Below, piece by piece: positions 34,392 to 43,607 of a stretch of 64,000 bases of DNA. The position numbers and the translations under genes were made by a program. The DNA lies in contig NZ_JAKEEB010000004.1 in assembly GCF_021462825.1 (NCBI RefSeq), forward strand, positions 1 through 64,000, given 5' to 3'. The first letter of the stretch is position 1. Each line of letters begins with the position of its first letter. The stretch comes from Streptomyces glomeratus. GTDB lineage: Bacteria > Actinomycetota > Actinomycetes > Streptomycetales > Streptomycetaceae. The notes beneath the pieces were generated by a model. It was not told where the DNA came from, made no database searches, and saw only the letters and a program-made list of their open reading frames with translations.

Positions 34392-36818
34392 CTAGCGGCC
34401 GTTCCGCGCGTCGCCCTTCCCGCAGGCCACCCCGTCCCTGTTCGGGTCGAGGCCGAGCGGGTCGTCCTTGCCGTTGACCCGGAGCCGGCCGTAGTCGTTG
34501 CGCGCGAGCCAGGCGCAGCGCGCGGCCGTCGTCCTCTTCACCCCGGGCGGGAACGCGGTCGGCACACACACATTGACCGAGCCGTAGTGCCGGTCGCAGC
34601 CGGAGATGGTCGTGCTCACCTTCTGCGACGTGCGCTTCTGTCCGGCACCGGTGGTCCTGCCCGCCGGCGAGTCGGCGAAGGAGTGGACGTGGGCCGCGGG
34701 GGTGTCCGCGCCGAGGGCCGCCGGGCCCCTCAGGTGGATCCACCGGGCCACCGACGGGACGCCGTTCGCGTCGACCGCGAAGAGCATGTACCAGCCGGGC
34801 GGGGCCAGATTGGGGTTGCTCGTCACGTTCAGGTCGACGTTCTCGCCGTCCACCGTCAGCGGCAGGTCCACGAACCGCTGGTTGGGGTCGGAGGAGTGGG
34901 TGACCGCCGCCGGGCGGATCAGTTCCGCCTTCGCGATGGGCCGGTCGACCGTGATGCGCTGCGTGGTGCCGTACGTCCATTCCGCCTGGATGACCGAGGT
35001 GATCGTCGGACGGGTGCCCTTGAACAGGTACGGCGGCGAGTAGATCGACACGTTGTGGTTCCACGTCCCGTTGCCGGGGTTGTCACCCGTCGCCATCACC
35101 CTGCCGTCCGGCAGCAGGAACGCCGAGGAGTGGTAGCCGCGGGCCTCGGGGTCGGCGGCGACGGGGTCGAAGGTGCCGGCGTCCGGGTCGTAGATCGAGG
35201 ACTCGTACACCGGGTCCGCCCGGTTGTGCAGGGCGCCGCCCGTCTCCAGCACCTTGCCGTCGGGGAGCAGCACCGCGGAGACGTACATCTTGCCCTGCCC
35301 GCCGGTCTCCGCGGCCTTGCCGTTGCCGAGGTCGACGGTGCCCTGCGGGAGCGGCGGCCCGGCGACGTACGACGGGCGGGCCTGCTTGAGGTCGATCAGG
35401 TCGGTGAGCCGGTTCGCGTCCGGGTTGGAGTCGATGTTGCCGCCGCCGAGGGTGAGGACCCTCTGGTCCTGGGCCGGGGGCAGCAGCACGCTCGCCGACT
35501 GGTCGCGCTCGTCCTTGTTCCGCAGGCCCGGGATCTGCGTGACGGTGTTGGCGCCGTAGTCGTAGATCGCCGAGCCGGTGCCCGGGATGTTGTTTCCGAA
35601 GACATGGCTGCCCGAGTAGAAGAGGCGGCCGTCCTGCATCAGGATCATCGAGGGGTACAGACCCCAGTACGACCAGGTCTGGTTGACCTTCCACAGCGGC
35701 TGCCACTGCTGCCCCCGGTCCGACCAGTACTCGGTCGTCACCGAGCCGGTGGAGTCCTCGCGCAGCCCGCCGAAGGAGATCACGTCACCGTTGCCGAGTT
35801 CGGTCGCGGACGGGTACCAGTGGCCGTCGTTGAGGTCGTTGGTCTTGGTGTAGGTCTCGGTCTTCGGGTCGAAGACGTACGAGTCCTTGAACCCCTCGTA
35901 GCCGTGTCCGCCCACGACCGGGTACGCCTTGTTGCCGCTCATGACGAGCACCCGCCCGTCCTGCAGCTGCACATGCCCGGCGCAGAACATGTCCTTCGGG
36001 GTGGGGATCACCTTGTACGAGCCGTCCGAGGGATCGTAGACCGCGCTGGTGAACGTGCCCGCGTCGAAGTTCTCCTCGCTGTTGCCGGAGCCCGCGATCA
36101 GCAGCACCTTGCCGTTGTCGAGCACGACGGAGTGCATGGAACGGACGGGGTTCTGCGCGGGCAGGACCTGCCAGCGGCCGTTGGCGCACTGATCCGTGGT
36201 ACCGGTGCACTGCGCGGGCGGCAACGGATCGGCGACCTGCTCCATCGTGTAGTCGTCGGTGGTCACGGACCCGGTGCCGTACACCGAGACACCCCAGGTG
36301 ATCAGGTCCGTGCCGGAGGGCACCTCGGGGGTCCGGACGCTCGCCTCAGCCCAGCCCGCGCTCATGTCCAGCGTCTTGAGGTCGGTCCAGTACTGCCAGC
36401 CGGCCGTCGCGTCGTGCCGGAACAGGGTGATCGCGGTGTCGGGGGTGGTCGACTCGTACCAGAGCGACAGGTCGTACTGCTTGCCCGGGGTGACCACGGG
36501 CGCGCAGCTCGCGGACTCGGTGATGAGTGCCTTGCGGTCACCGTCGACGCGGCGGGTCAGCTCGACCTTCATGGCCTTGCTTCCCGTGTGGGCGTCCCCG
36601 GTGGTGGTGAAGGTGAAGTCGTTGTCGCCCCAGCCGGACCTCTCCCAGCAGTACGGCATCCCGTCGGTGCCGGCGGTCTCGAAGCCGGGGTTCTTCACGA
36701 GGTTGGCGGCGGACGCGGGCTGCGGCGAGGTCAGCAGCAGGCCCGTGGTCAGGCCGGTCACCGCGAGCAGGGCGGTTCTGCGTCTGCGCAGGACGCGGAG
36801 TCTGCGAACGGTCTTCAC
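34392..36818 (-). CDS. secreted galactose-oxidase-like copper radical enzyme with CBM and Cys-rich Ca-binding tail
   Basis: An 808-residue secreted oxidase of the galactose oxidase/GlxA family. Signal peptide ~1-37, an N-terminal carbohydrate-binding jelly roll (~38-185; NLVKNPGFETAG), then a seven-bladed Kelch propeller and a DUF1929 C-terminal immunoglobulin-like domain. The copper/radical residues are all identifiable: C279 in DMFCAGH, Y335 in HWYPSAT for the Tyr-Cys cofactor, Y562 and H563 in ARGYHSSA, and H641 in AVTHSSDPNQR. Expected reaction: oxidation of a sugar C6 alcohol to an aldehyde with H2O2. Unusually, a ~75-residue Cys-rich tail follows, ending in an excalibur-like DPNRDGVACG. 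GTG start overlaps the upstream gene as GTGA, with GGAGGA just before. It is the last gene of the glycosyltransferase operon. Confidence 0.9.
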   Translation of the reverse strand: MKTVRRLRVLRRRRTALLAVTGLTTGLLLTSPQPASAANLVKNPGFETAGTDGMPYCWERSGWGDNDFTFTTTGDAHTGSKAMKVELTRRVDGDRKALITESASCAPVVTPGKQYDLSLWYESTTPDTAITLFRHDATAGWQYWTDLKTLDMSAGWAEASVRTPEVPSGTDLITWGVSVYGTGSVTTDDYTMEQVADPLPPAQCTGTTDQCANGRWQVLPAQNPVRSMHSVVLDNGKVLLIAGSGNSEENFDAGTFTSAVYDPSDGSYKVIPTPKDMFCAGHVQLQDGRVLVMSGNKAYPVVGGHGYEGFKDSYVFDPKTETYTKTNDLNDGHWYPSATELGNGDVISFGGLREDSTGSVTTEYWSDRGQQWQPLWKVNQTWSYWGLYPSMILMQDGRLFYSGSHVFGNNIPGTGSAIYDYGANTVTQIPGLRNKDERDQSASVLLPPAQDQRVLTLGGGNIDSNPDANRLTDLIDLKQARPSYVAGPPLPQGTVDLGNGKAAETGGQGKMYVSAVLLPDGKVLETGGALHNRADPVYESSIYDPDAGTFDPVAADPEARGYHSSAFLLPDGRVMATGDNPGNGTWNHNVSIYSPPYLFKGTRPTITSVIQAEWTYGTTQRITVDRPIAKAELIRPAAVTHSSDPNQRFVDLPLTVDGENVDLNVTSNPNLAPPGWYMLFAVDANGVPSVARWIHLRGPAALGADTPAAHVHSFADSPAGRTTGAGQKRTSQKVSTTISGCDRHYGSVNVCVPTAFPPGVKRTTAARCAWLARNDYGRLRVNGKDDPLGLDPNRDGVACGKGDARNGR

Positions 36819-38053
36819 AGGGTCCTCCTCGCTGTGCGGCTCCCGTCCGCGGCGGGCCTCGGCTCTTCGGCGGTGCCCCGTCCTTCGGCCTTCCGCCCCC
36901 GGCGCGGCAGATAGACCAGCGCCTCGGTCCCCACGAAGCGCAGGACGAACGTCATCACCAGCGCCAACGCGGTGGCCGGCAGCGCGCCCATCCCCAACTC
37001 GTGCACCAGCAGGGCGATCAGCGGGATACGCAGCACCAGGTCGGCATTGGCGAGCAGCGCGAACCGGCCCACCCGGTCCCACCAGTGGCGGTGGCGGCGG
37101 CGCTCGCGGAACAGCAGGTGCTCCATGAGCAGGAAGTTCCAGGCCACGCCCAGCTGGTTGGCGAGGATCTCCGCCGGAACGTAATGCAGACCGAGCCGGG
37201 TGAGCCCCCACAGGCCCGCCAGGTTCGGTACGAAACCGGAGGCGCCGATCAGCCCGAAGGCGACCATGCGGGCGATCGGCGAGGCGGTGCGCAGCCCGGC
37301 CAGATGACGCAGGAAACGGAAGCCCTCCCGCGCGGTCGACTTCGACTCGCCCGCGAACCGGTCCTGGAAGACGAACGGCACCTCGGCGACCCTGCGCGGT
37401 CTGCTGCGCACGGCCAGCTCGAGGAGGATCTTGTAGCCGAGCGGCTGGAGGGTCTCCGCGGTGACCGCGCTGCGGCGGACGGCGAAGAAGCCGCTCATCG
37501 GGTCGCTGATGCCCCGCAGCCGGCGCGGGAAGAGCGACTTGGTGAGCCAGGTCGCGCCGCGGGATACGGCGATACGGTAGCCGCCCGCGAGCCCGGCGCG
37601 GCTGCCGCCCTTGATGTAGCGGGAGGCGACGACCAGCCCGGCGTTCGCCCGCTCCCCGGTGCCGATCAGTTCCGGTACCAGGGACGGCGGATGCTGGAGG
37701 TCGCCGTCCATGACGACGATCCAGTCGGAGCCGGCCGCCTTCATGCCCTCCACCACGGCCCCGCCGAGCCCGCCGGCCGGCTCGTCCCGGTGCAGCACGG
37801 TGACCGGGAACGGACAGTCCTGCGCCTCGCGGAAGATCACATCGGGGGTGTCGTCGGTGGAGTCGTCGACGAAGACGACCTCGCAGGGCAGCCGGGACGG
37901 TACCGACTCGGTGATCCGGCGCAGCAGTTCGCGGATGTTGGCCGACTCGTTGAACGTCGGTACGACGATGGTGACGGCGCCCGGTTCGGGCACTTCGGCG
38001 GCCCGTACCGCCGGATCGCCCAGCTCGCCGGGGGCGGTGGATTCCTGGCTCAT
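36815..38053 (-). CDS. GT2 glycosyltransferase fused to a GtrA-like membrane domain
   Basis: A 412-residue dolichol-phosphate-mannose-synthase-like enzyme. The GT2 domain (~25-250) has VVPTFNESANIRELL, VDDSTDDTPDVI, MDGDLQHPPSLVPELI with the catalytic Asp residues, and the SDPMSGFFAVRR acceptor loop. The C-terminal ~130 residues form a GtrA-type four-helix membrane domain. It probably loads a sugar onto polyprenyl phosphate and flips or hands it over for the neighbouring GT39 enzyme. ATG start with GGGAGG; ATGA overlap with the GT39 gene upstream, GTGA overlap with the oxidase gene downstream. Confidence 0.9.
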   Translation of the reverse strand: MSQESTAPGELGDPAVRAAEVPEPGAVTIVVPTFNESANIRELLRRITESVPSRLPCEVVFVDDSTDDTPDVIFREAQDCPFPVTVLHRDEPAGGLGGAVVEGMKAAGSDWIVVMDGDLQHPPSLVPELIGTGERANAGLVVASRYIKGGSRAGLAGGYRIAVSRGATWLTKSLFPRRLRGISDPMSGFFAVRRSAVTAETLQPLGYKILLELAVRSRPRRVAEVPFVFQDRFAGESKSTAREGFRFLRHLAGLRTASPIARMVAFGLIGASGFVPNLAGLWGLTRLGLHYVPAEILANQLGVAWNFLLMEHLLFRERRRHRHWWDRVGRFALLANADLVLRIPLIALLVHELGMGALPATALALVMTFVLRFVGTEALVYLPRRGRKAEGRGTAEEPRPAADGSRTARRTL

Positions 38054-39693
38054 CGGTCGCCTCCCGCGGCCTGGTCAACCCTGCGGATCTCGATCCGGTC
38101 GGGGCCGGTGCCAAAGGTGGCCACCGGCGTGGAGTGCTTGATCGCGGCCATGACGCCCGGCAGGTCGACCGCGTCGCGCCGGACGGTCGGGGAGGCGACC
38201 ACATAGTCGAGGTCGCGCCAGCCGTGCGGCATGGTCCTGGTCACCGCGGGGTCAAGGTCGGCCTTGTAGAACCAGATGACGCCGAGCCCTGGCCGGTATC
38301 CGGCGTGGACGAGGTCGAGCCAGAGCGCGTCGTCGACGAGGACGCGGGTGTCCTTCGGGTCCTGCACCTCGCTGGTGAGCCAGTGGGAGGCCGCCCGGTA
38401 GGAGGCGTTTGCGTCGGCGGTGACGGCGGTGCGGTCGCCGTCGTACCAGCGGGGCACGACGTACGCCCCGGCGGCGGCCAGGAGCAGCGCCGCCACGGCG
38501 TACCGCGCCCAGGTGACGGCGGGCCGCTCGGTCCTGCGGCGCCACCTGTGCAGCACCCCGTGGGCGATGCTCGCGGCGGAGCCCGCCAGGACCAGGGCGA
38601 GAAACGGCAGGGCCTGGATGACGTACATCGCGGGCAGATAGCCGCTCGGCCGCATCGCGACCAGGGTGAGGATCGCGACGGCGAGCGCGGGCCCGGCCAG
38701 CGCCCGTGCGGTGACCGACCAGCGCCAGGTGAGCAGGAGCAGCAGCGCTCCGGCGAGACCGCCGAGCGGCAGGACCCGGTCGTAGTAGAGCCAGGAGTGC
38801 AGTACGCCGTAGGAGCCGGAGCCCGGGTCGAGGAGGAATCCGGAACCGGCCCGGCTCATCTGGTAGGCGACGCCGTCCCACAGGGAGACATGGCCCGCTC
38901 CGGGCAGCAGCTCACCCTTGAGCAGGGCGAAGAGCGGGTACGACAGCCCGATCAGGGCGCACGCCGTGACGGCGCCGGTGAGCGCGAACTTGCGGGTGTC
39001 CCGGTGGCTGTGGCGCCACATGGTGAGGAAGACGGCGGGCAGGACGACGAGCATCGTCTCCTTGGTGAGGACGCCGGCCGCGGCGGCGAGTCCCGCGCCG
39101 AAGTGATGCCAGAGGTGACGGCTCGGGGACGCGGCCAGGGTGAACGCGAGGAGCGTCCACATCACCGCGAGGTTGTCGAGGAAGATCTCGCGCTGGAGCA
39201 CCACCGACAGCGGCGAGAGCCCGAACAGGACCATGGCCGACCCCGCCGCCCAGACGGGCAGCCTCAGGCGCCGGGCAAGGATGTAGACGAGGACCGCGCT
39301 CACCGCGCTCACCAGCAGCATCGCCGGGCGCATACCGCCGACCGTCATCAGTGAGGGGTCGATGCGCGAGGGCAGCCAGGTCAGCAGGGCTATCTGGATC
39401 CAGCCGAGCGGCGGGTGGTCGTACCAGTAGGTGTAGTGGGCGAGCCCGTGGCCGTTCTGCACGGCCCAGGCCTGGGCGAGGTAGGTGCCCTCGTCGTCGC
39501 TGAGGGTCGGGTAGTCGGCGATGTTCCAGCCCTGCACCGTCAGGATCGCCGCGAGGAGCACCCCGCACAGCACCAGATCCGGCCGTGAGCTGCGGAAACG
39601 GAACACCGGAGGGGAGCCGGGGACGGATTCGGGGACAGGTGTGTCCTGCGCGGGGACCTTTGTGCCGGTCGCCGCGGGAAGAGTGGAGGTCAC
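38050..39693 (-). CDS. GT39/PMT-family membrane glycosyltransferase
   Basis: A 547-residue polytopic GT-C enzyme using polyprenyl-phosphate sugar. It has about 10-12 membrane helices and the first extracytoplasmic loop motif SDDEGTYLAQAWAVQ, whose acidic pair is the GT-C catalytic signature. YWYDHPPLGW, the metal/substrate-binding loop, follows. A soluble C-terminal domain (~430-547) ends the protein. It transfers a sugar outside the membrane to a glycan, lipid or protein. The GTG at 39693 overlaps the stop of the cellulose-synthase-like gene as GTGA; the much longer open frame upstream is spurious because it overlaps that gene. Donor is probably made by the adjacent GT2-GtrA protein. Confidence 0.88.
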   Translation of the reverse strand: MTSTLPAATGTKVPAQDTPVPESVPGSPPVFRFRSSRPDLVLCGVLLAAILTVQGWNIADYPTLSDDEGTYLAQAWAVQNGHGLAHYTYWYDHPPLGWIQIALLTWLPSRIDPSLMTVGGMRPAMLLVSAVSAVLVYILARRLRLPVWAAGSAMVLFGLSPLSVVLQREIFLDNLAVMWTLLAFTLAASPSRHLWHHFGAGLAAAAGVLTKETMLVVLPAVFLTMWRHSHRDTRKFALTGAVTACALIGLSYPLFALLKGELLPGAGHVSLWDGVAYQMSRAGSGFLLDPGSGSYGVLHSWLYYDRVLPLGGLAGALLLLLTWRWSVTARALAGPALAVAILTLVAMRPSGYLPAMYVIQALPFLALVLAGSAASIAHGVLHRWRRRTERPAVTWARYAVAALLLAAAGAYVVPRWYDGDRTAVTADANASYRAASHWLTSEVQDPKDTRVLVDDALWLDLVHAGYRPGLGVIWFYKADLDPAVTRTMPHGWRDLDYVVASPTVRRDAVDLPGVMAAIKHSTPVATFGTGPDRIEIRRVDQAAGGDR

Positions 39694-40967
39694 GCGGGAA
39701 CGTCCTCTCGGGTCTCGCGGATCACGGCGGCCGTGTGCAGATGCGCGCCGACGTGGCTGGTCAGCTCCCAGTCGTTGCGGCCGCGCTGCTCGCGCCAGAC
39801 GGCGCGGACCGCGGCGCCCGCGAGGAGCACCTGGTAGAAGGGACCGCCCACGATGAGCTTCACGTAGTGGACGAAGCGGACGCGCAGCCCGTACTGCTTG
39901 CCGAAGTCGTGCAGCCCGACCACCTCGAAGACGAAGGTGACCGCCGCGGTGACGAGCGGCAGGAAGGTGAGGAAGGCGATGCCGACCGGCACGTCCAGGA
40001 AGAGGGCCACGCCCGCGTTGAGCGGGATGATGACACCGGAGAAGGCCTGCAGGAACGGCGTCATCAGGGTGTACCGGGCGAGCATCCGCTGCCCGAGGCC
40101 GGGGAGCTGCTTCCAGTCCTTCTTGCGGTACACCTGGAGGAAGCCCTGGTTCCAGCGGGTGCGCTGCTTGAGCAGCGACATCAGCGAGCCGGGGGTCTCC
40201 TCCCGGGTCACCATGTCGGAGTCGTAGGCGACGACGACCTTCTTGCCGACGCTGGACAGCCGCACCCCCAGGTCGCAGTCCTCCGCCAGGCAGTCGGGGT
40301 CCCAGCCGTCGGCCTCCCTGAGCACGTCCGTGCGCACGAAGACGGTGTTGCCGCCGAGCGGGATGAACCCCTTCTGCGCGTGCAGGTGCAGCCGGGAGCG
40401 GAACCAGAAGAAATACTCCAGGCAGTTGCGCAGGCTGTACCAGCTGGAGTGGAAGTTGATCAGCTGCACCCCGCCCTGGACGACGTCGGCGCCCGTGGTG
40501 CGGAACGCGTGGTCGACATGGGCGAGCAGCTCCGGATGGACCTGGTCCTCGGCGTCGAAGACCCCGACGACATCGCCGCGGCAGTGCGGCAGCGCCGTGT
40601 TCATGGCCTTCGGCTTGTTCTTCTTCTCGTGGTGGTCGACGACGACGCGGACGCGCCCGTCGCGGGCCGCGGCCTTCCTGGCGACCTCGGTGGTCTCCGG
40701 GTCGTCGTGCCCCACGATCACGATGATCTCGAAGTCGGTGTGGCTGGACTCCAGCAGCCGCTGGATGGTGTGGTCGAGCACGGCCTGTTCGTGTCTCGCG
40801 GGCAGCAGCAGCGAGAACGACAGATGCTCGGCACCGTCCGGGCTGCCGAACCGGGTGGAGGCCAGTACCTCGGGCGTGCGCCACGCGTGCATCTGCCACC
40901 ACAGGGTGAAGGCCGCCATCCAGAACAGTGCCAGCGATACGGCAGCGATTAAGACAGACGTCAGCAA
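39690..40967 (-). CDS. processive GT2 glycosyltransferase (cellulose/chitin-synthase-like)
   Basis: A 425-residue membrane glycosyltransferase and the first gene of the operon. There is an N-terminal membrane helix and a cytoplasmic GT2 domain: LLLPARHEQAVLDHTI, VDHHEKKNKPKAMNTAL, the Asp motif DAEDQVHPE, the AEDCDLG acceptor motif and the processive-type KQRTRWNQG. Four C-terminal membrane helices follow. It probably polymerises a beta-glycan that the downstream oxidase modifies, reminiscent of cslA-glxA, but the flanking GT39 and GT2-GtrA genes are not part of that known locus. The start appears to be TTG, with GGGGGA about eight bases upstream. Confidence 0.88.
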   Translation of the reverse strand: MLTSVLIAAVSLALFWMAAFTLWWQMHAWRTPEVLASTRFGSPDGAEHLSFSLLLPARHEQAVLDHTIQRLLESSHTDFEIIVIVGHDDPETTEVARKAAARDGRVRVVVDHHEKKNKPKAMNTALPHCRGDVVGVFDAEDQVHPELLAHVDHAFRTTGADVVQGGVQLINFHSSWYSLRNCLEYFFWFRSRLHLHAQKGFIPLGGNTVFVRTDVLREADGWDPDCLAEDCDLGVRLSSVGKKVVVAYDSDMVTREETPGSLMSLLKQRTRWNQGFLQVYRKKDWKQLPGLGQRMLARYTLMTPFLQAFSGVIIPLNAGVALFLDVPVGIAFLTFLPLVTAAVTFVFEVVGLHDFGKQYGLRVRFVHYVKLIVGGPFYQVLLAGAAVRAVWREQRGRNDWELTSHVGAHLHTAAVIRETREDVPA

Positions 40968-41177
40968 GGAAAAGATCCCCCCAGATCCCCAGAACCCCCC
41001 TGTCGCGACAGCGAGTCACTCCTGTCGCTTCACCGTGGAGAGAGTAGGTGGGAATTGTGAAGTCCGGGAGCTCTTCCGATAAATAGCGTGTTTCGTAACG
41101 GTCGCCCGTCTACAGGGATCTACCCGGAGCACACGCCCGTTCCCGACGTCTGGAACAACGCGTTTCCCTGCGGCGTC

Positions 41178-43205
41178 TCAGCCGCTCAGCGCCCTGCGGA
41201 GACGCTCGGGATCCGTGGTCGGCGCATCACATGTGAAATTGCGGCAGACGTATGCCGTGGGTTCACCATTGGCTGGAACTCGGTCGGCAAGGAGCGGGAA
41301 CTCATCACTCTCCGGAGTTCCCACGGCCACGACCGCGCCCGGAGCGGTGCCCAGGAGCGCCGTGCGGTGCAGGGTCCTGGTCGCCGGGTCGTCGAGGGAC
41401 GGGCCGACGATCGCGACCTCGCGCGGCCCGTCGAGGAGCGCCTCCGCGACGGCGAGCCCCCAGCCGATGAACCGGGGCACCCGCGGGCCGAGCGCCTTGA
41501 CGACACCCAACGCCCGCTCCGCCGCGGTGCGGTGGGGTTCGGCGCCGGTCTGGGCGGCGTACGCCAGCAGGGCGCCGGCGGCGGCGGTCCAGCCGGACGG
41601 GGCGGCGTTGTCGGTGGGGTCCTGGGGGCGGCGGATGAGCTTCTCGGCGTCGGCGGCGGTGTCGTACAGCGCCCCGCTCTCGTCGGTGAACCGGGTCAGC
41701 ACCTGGCCGAGCAGAAGCCCGGCGAACTCCAGCCAGACGCCCTCGCCGGTGACGGAGGCCAGGGCGAGGAAGCCCTCGGCGACATCGGCGTAGTCCTCCA
41801 GCACGCCCGCGTTGGCGCCCGCCCGGCCGTCCTTCGAGGTACGGGCGAGCCGCGCCTGCTCGTCCATGTGCAGCCGTACCAGGAGGTCGCCCGCACCGAT
41901 CGCGGCGTCCACGAGATCGGGGCGGTCGAAGTACGCGCCGGTCTCCGCGAGGGCGGCGACGGCGAGGCCGTTCCAGGCGGCGACCACCTTGTCGTCCCGG
42001 CCCGGGGCCGGGCGTCCGGCCCTCGCCTCGAAGAGGCGGCGCCTGATCGACTCGACCCTGTCCGCGTCGAAGACACCCTCGCTCCGGGGGAGCTGGAGCA
42101 CCGAAGCACCCTGCTCGAAGGTGCCCTCGTCCGTCACGCCGAAGTACTGGGCCGCGAGCTCGGCGTCCTGCGGGCCGAGGACCTCGGCGAGCTGTGCGGG
42201 CGTCCACACGTAGTAGGCACCCTCGACGTGCCGGCCCGTACCGTCGTCGCTGTCGGCGTCGAGTGCGGAGGCGAAGCCGCCCTCGGCGGTGCGCAGTTCG
42301 CGCACCATGAAGTCGGCGGTCTCCAGGGCCACCCGGCGGGCGAGTGCGGATCCGGTGGCACGCCACAGGTGCGCGTACACACGGCACAGCAGGGCGTTGT
42401 CGTAGAGCATCTTCTCGAAGTGCGGCACCACCCAGTCGCGGTCCACGGAGTAGCGGGCGAAGCCGCCGCCCAGCTGGTCGTAGAGGCCACCGCGCGCCAT
42501 GCGCTCGCAGGTGTCCCGCGCCATCTGCAGGGCACCCTCGGAGCCGGTGCGGGCGTGGTGGCGCAGCAGGAACTCGAGGACCATGGACGGCGGGAACTTG
42601 GGGGCGCCGCCGAAGCCGCCGCGCTGCGGGTCGTACTCACGGGTGAGGCCGAGCAGGGCCTGGGCGAGCTCCTCCTCGCCGGGGGTGCGGGTGTCGCCGT
42701 ACGGGAACTCGCGCCCGGCGAGGTCCCGCACGATCTTCCCGGCGACCTCGGTCACCTCCTCCCGGCGGTCGGCCCACGCCTGGTGGACGCCCTGGAGGAC
42801 CTGCCGGAAGGAGGGCATCCCATGGCGGGGGTCGGGCGGGAAGTAGGTGCCGAAGTAGAACGGCTCGGCGTCCGGGGTGAGGAAGACGGTCATGGGCCAG
42901 CCGCCCTGGCCGGTGGCCGCCTGGACCGCCTCCATGTAGACGGCGTCTACGTCGGGGCGTTCCTCGCGGTCGACCTTGACGCTGACGAAGCGCTCGTTGA
43001 GGTAGGCGGCGGTCTGCGGGTCCTCGAAGGACTCGTGCGCCATGACATGGCACCAGTGGCAGCTGCTGTAGCCGACACTCAGCAGGACGGGCACGTTCCG
43101 CTTGCGCGCCTCGTCGAAGGCCTCCGCCGACCAGGGCCACCAGTCGACGGGGTTGTCTGCGTGCTGGAGCAGGTACGGGGACGTCTCATGGGCCAGTCGG
43201 TTCAC
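41178..43205 (-). CDS. thioredoxin-domain / YyaL (SPATA20-like) protein
   Basis: A 675-residue cytoplasmic protein of the DUF255 family. An N-terminal thioredoxin fold (~1-160) has the C49-x-x-C52 pair in [16 protein letters not shown] and the family signature [21 protein letters not shown]. The rest is an (alpha/alpha)6 barrel resembling N-acylglucosamine epimerases ([39 protein letters not shown]). Biochemical function is unknown. GTG start preceded by a G-rich stretch. No neighbours suggest a pathway. Confidence 0.9.
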   Translation of the reverse strand: MNRLAHETSPYLLQHADNPVDWWPWSAEAFDEARKRNVPVLLSVGYSSCHWCHVMAHESFEDPQTAAYLNERFVSVKVDREERPDVDAVYMEAVQAATGQGGWPMTVFLTPDAEPFYFGTYFPPDPRHGMPSFRQVLQGVHQAWADRREEVTEVAGKIVRDLAGREFPYGDTRTPGEEELAQALLGLTREYDPQRGGFGGAPKFPPSMVLEFLLRHHARTGSEGALQMARDTCERMARGGLYDQLGGGFARYSVDRDWVVPHFEKMLYDNALLCRVYAHLWRATGSALARRVALETADFMVRELRTAEGGFASALDADSDDGTGRHVEGAYYVWTPAQLAEVLGPQDAELAAQYFGVTDEGTFEQGASVLQLPRSEGVFDADRVESIRRRLFEARAGRPAPGRDDKVVAAWNGLAVAALAETGAYFDRPDLVDAAIGAGDLLVRLHMDEQARLARTSKDGRAGANAGVLEDYADVAEGFLALASVTGEGVWLEFAGLLLGQVLTRFTDESGALYDTAADAEKLIRRPQDPTDNAAPSGWTAAAGALLAYAAQTGAEPHRTAAERALGVVKALGPRVPRFIGWGLAVAEALLDGPREVAIVGPSLDDPATRTLHRTALLGTAPGAVVAVGTPESDEFPLLADRVPANGEPTAYVCRNFTCDAPTTDPERLRRALSG

Positions 43206-43352
43206 TCCCCCACTCTCCCACGGCGCCGGTCACCACGGAGGACCGCGGAACGGCCGGGCGCGCCCCACCGCGGGGCGTGCCGGAGCGGCCCGGCGGTGCC
43301 GGCCGGCCGAGACCGTCCACGACACCGCGGGCCGGGGGAAGCGAAGGCCGGA

Positions 43353-43592
43353 TCAGCCCCGCCGGGCCTTGGGCGCGCCCTGGTCCTTGCGCGCGGCTGC
43401 TTCGCCGGAGGCGTCGGTCTCCTCGAAGTCCACCTTGCGCATGTGCTTGTTCATCGACTTCATCAGACCCCACACGGCCAGCGCCATCACCGCGAACACG
43501 ATGAAGCCGAGGACGCCGGGGGTGACCTTGTTCTGGTCCACCTCGGCGAGGGGGATCAGATGCGTCACTGCCAGGCTCACGCTTGCGCTCAT
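43353..43592 (-). CDS. small single-pass membrane protein near mca
   Basis: A 79-residue protein. There is an N-terminal extracytoplasmic stretch (MSASVSLAVTHLIPLAEVDQ), one transmembrane helix (~25-45; VLGFIVFAVMALAVWGLM) and a charged cytoplasmic tail (KSMNKHMRKVDFEET, ending in RRG). Function unknown. The start is uncertain: ATGs at 43592 and 43601, the latter too close to its purine run. It lies 16 bases downstream of mca and is probably co-transcribed with it. Confidence 0.7.
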   Translation of the reverse strand: MSASVSLAVTHLIPLAEVDQNKVTPGVLGFIVFAVMALAVWGLMKSMNKHMRKVDFEETDASGEAAARKDQGAPKARRG

Positions 43593-43607
43593 GACAGGCA
43601 TTGTCCC

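Noticed and set aside
34068..36914. 948-codon open frame on the plus strand over the oxidase gene
   Set aside because: Antisense to the galactose-oxidase-like gene, low-complexity RGVDL-type composition and no family motif.
34392..38204. Single 1270-residue protein joining glycosyltransferase and oxidase frames
   Set aside because: The part upstream of 36818 is out of phase with the GT2-GtrA gene and is not protein-like; the GTG at 36818 with a signal peptide is the true start.
38050..41019. Single 989-residue GT39 protein
   Set aside because: The upstream third is a shadow of the GT2 gene in another frame; GTG 39693 overlaps the GT2 stop.
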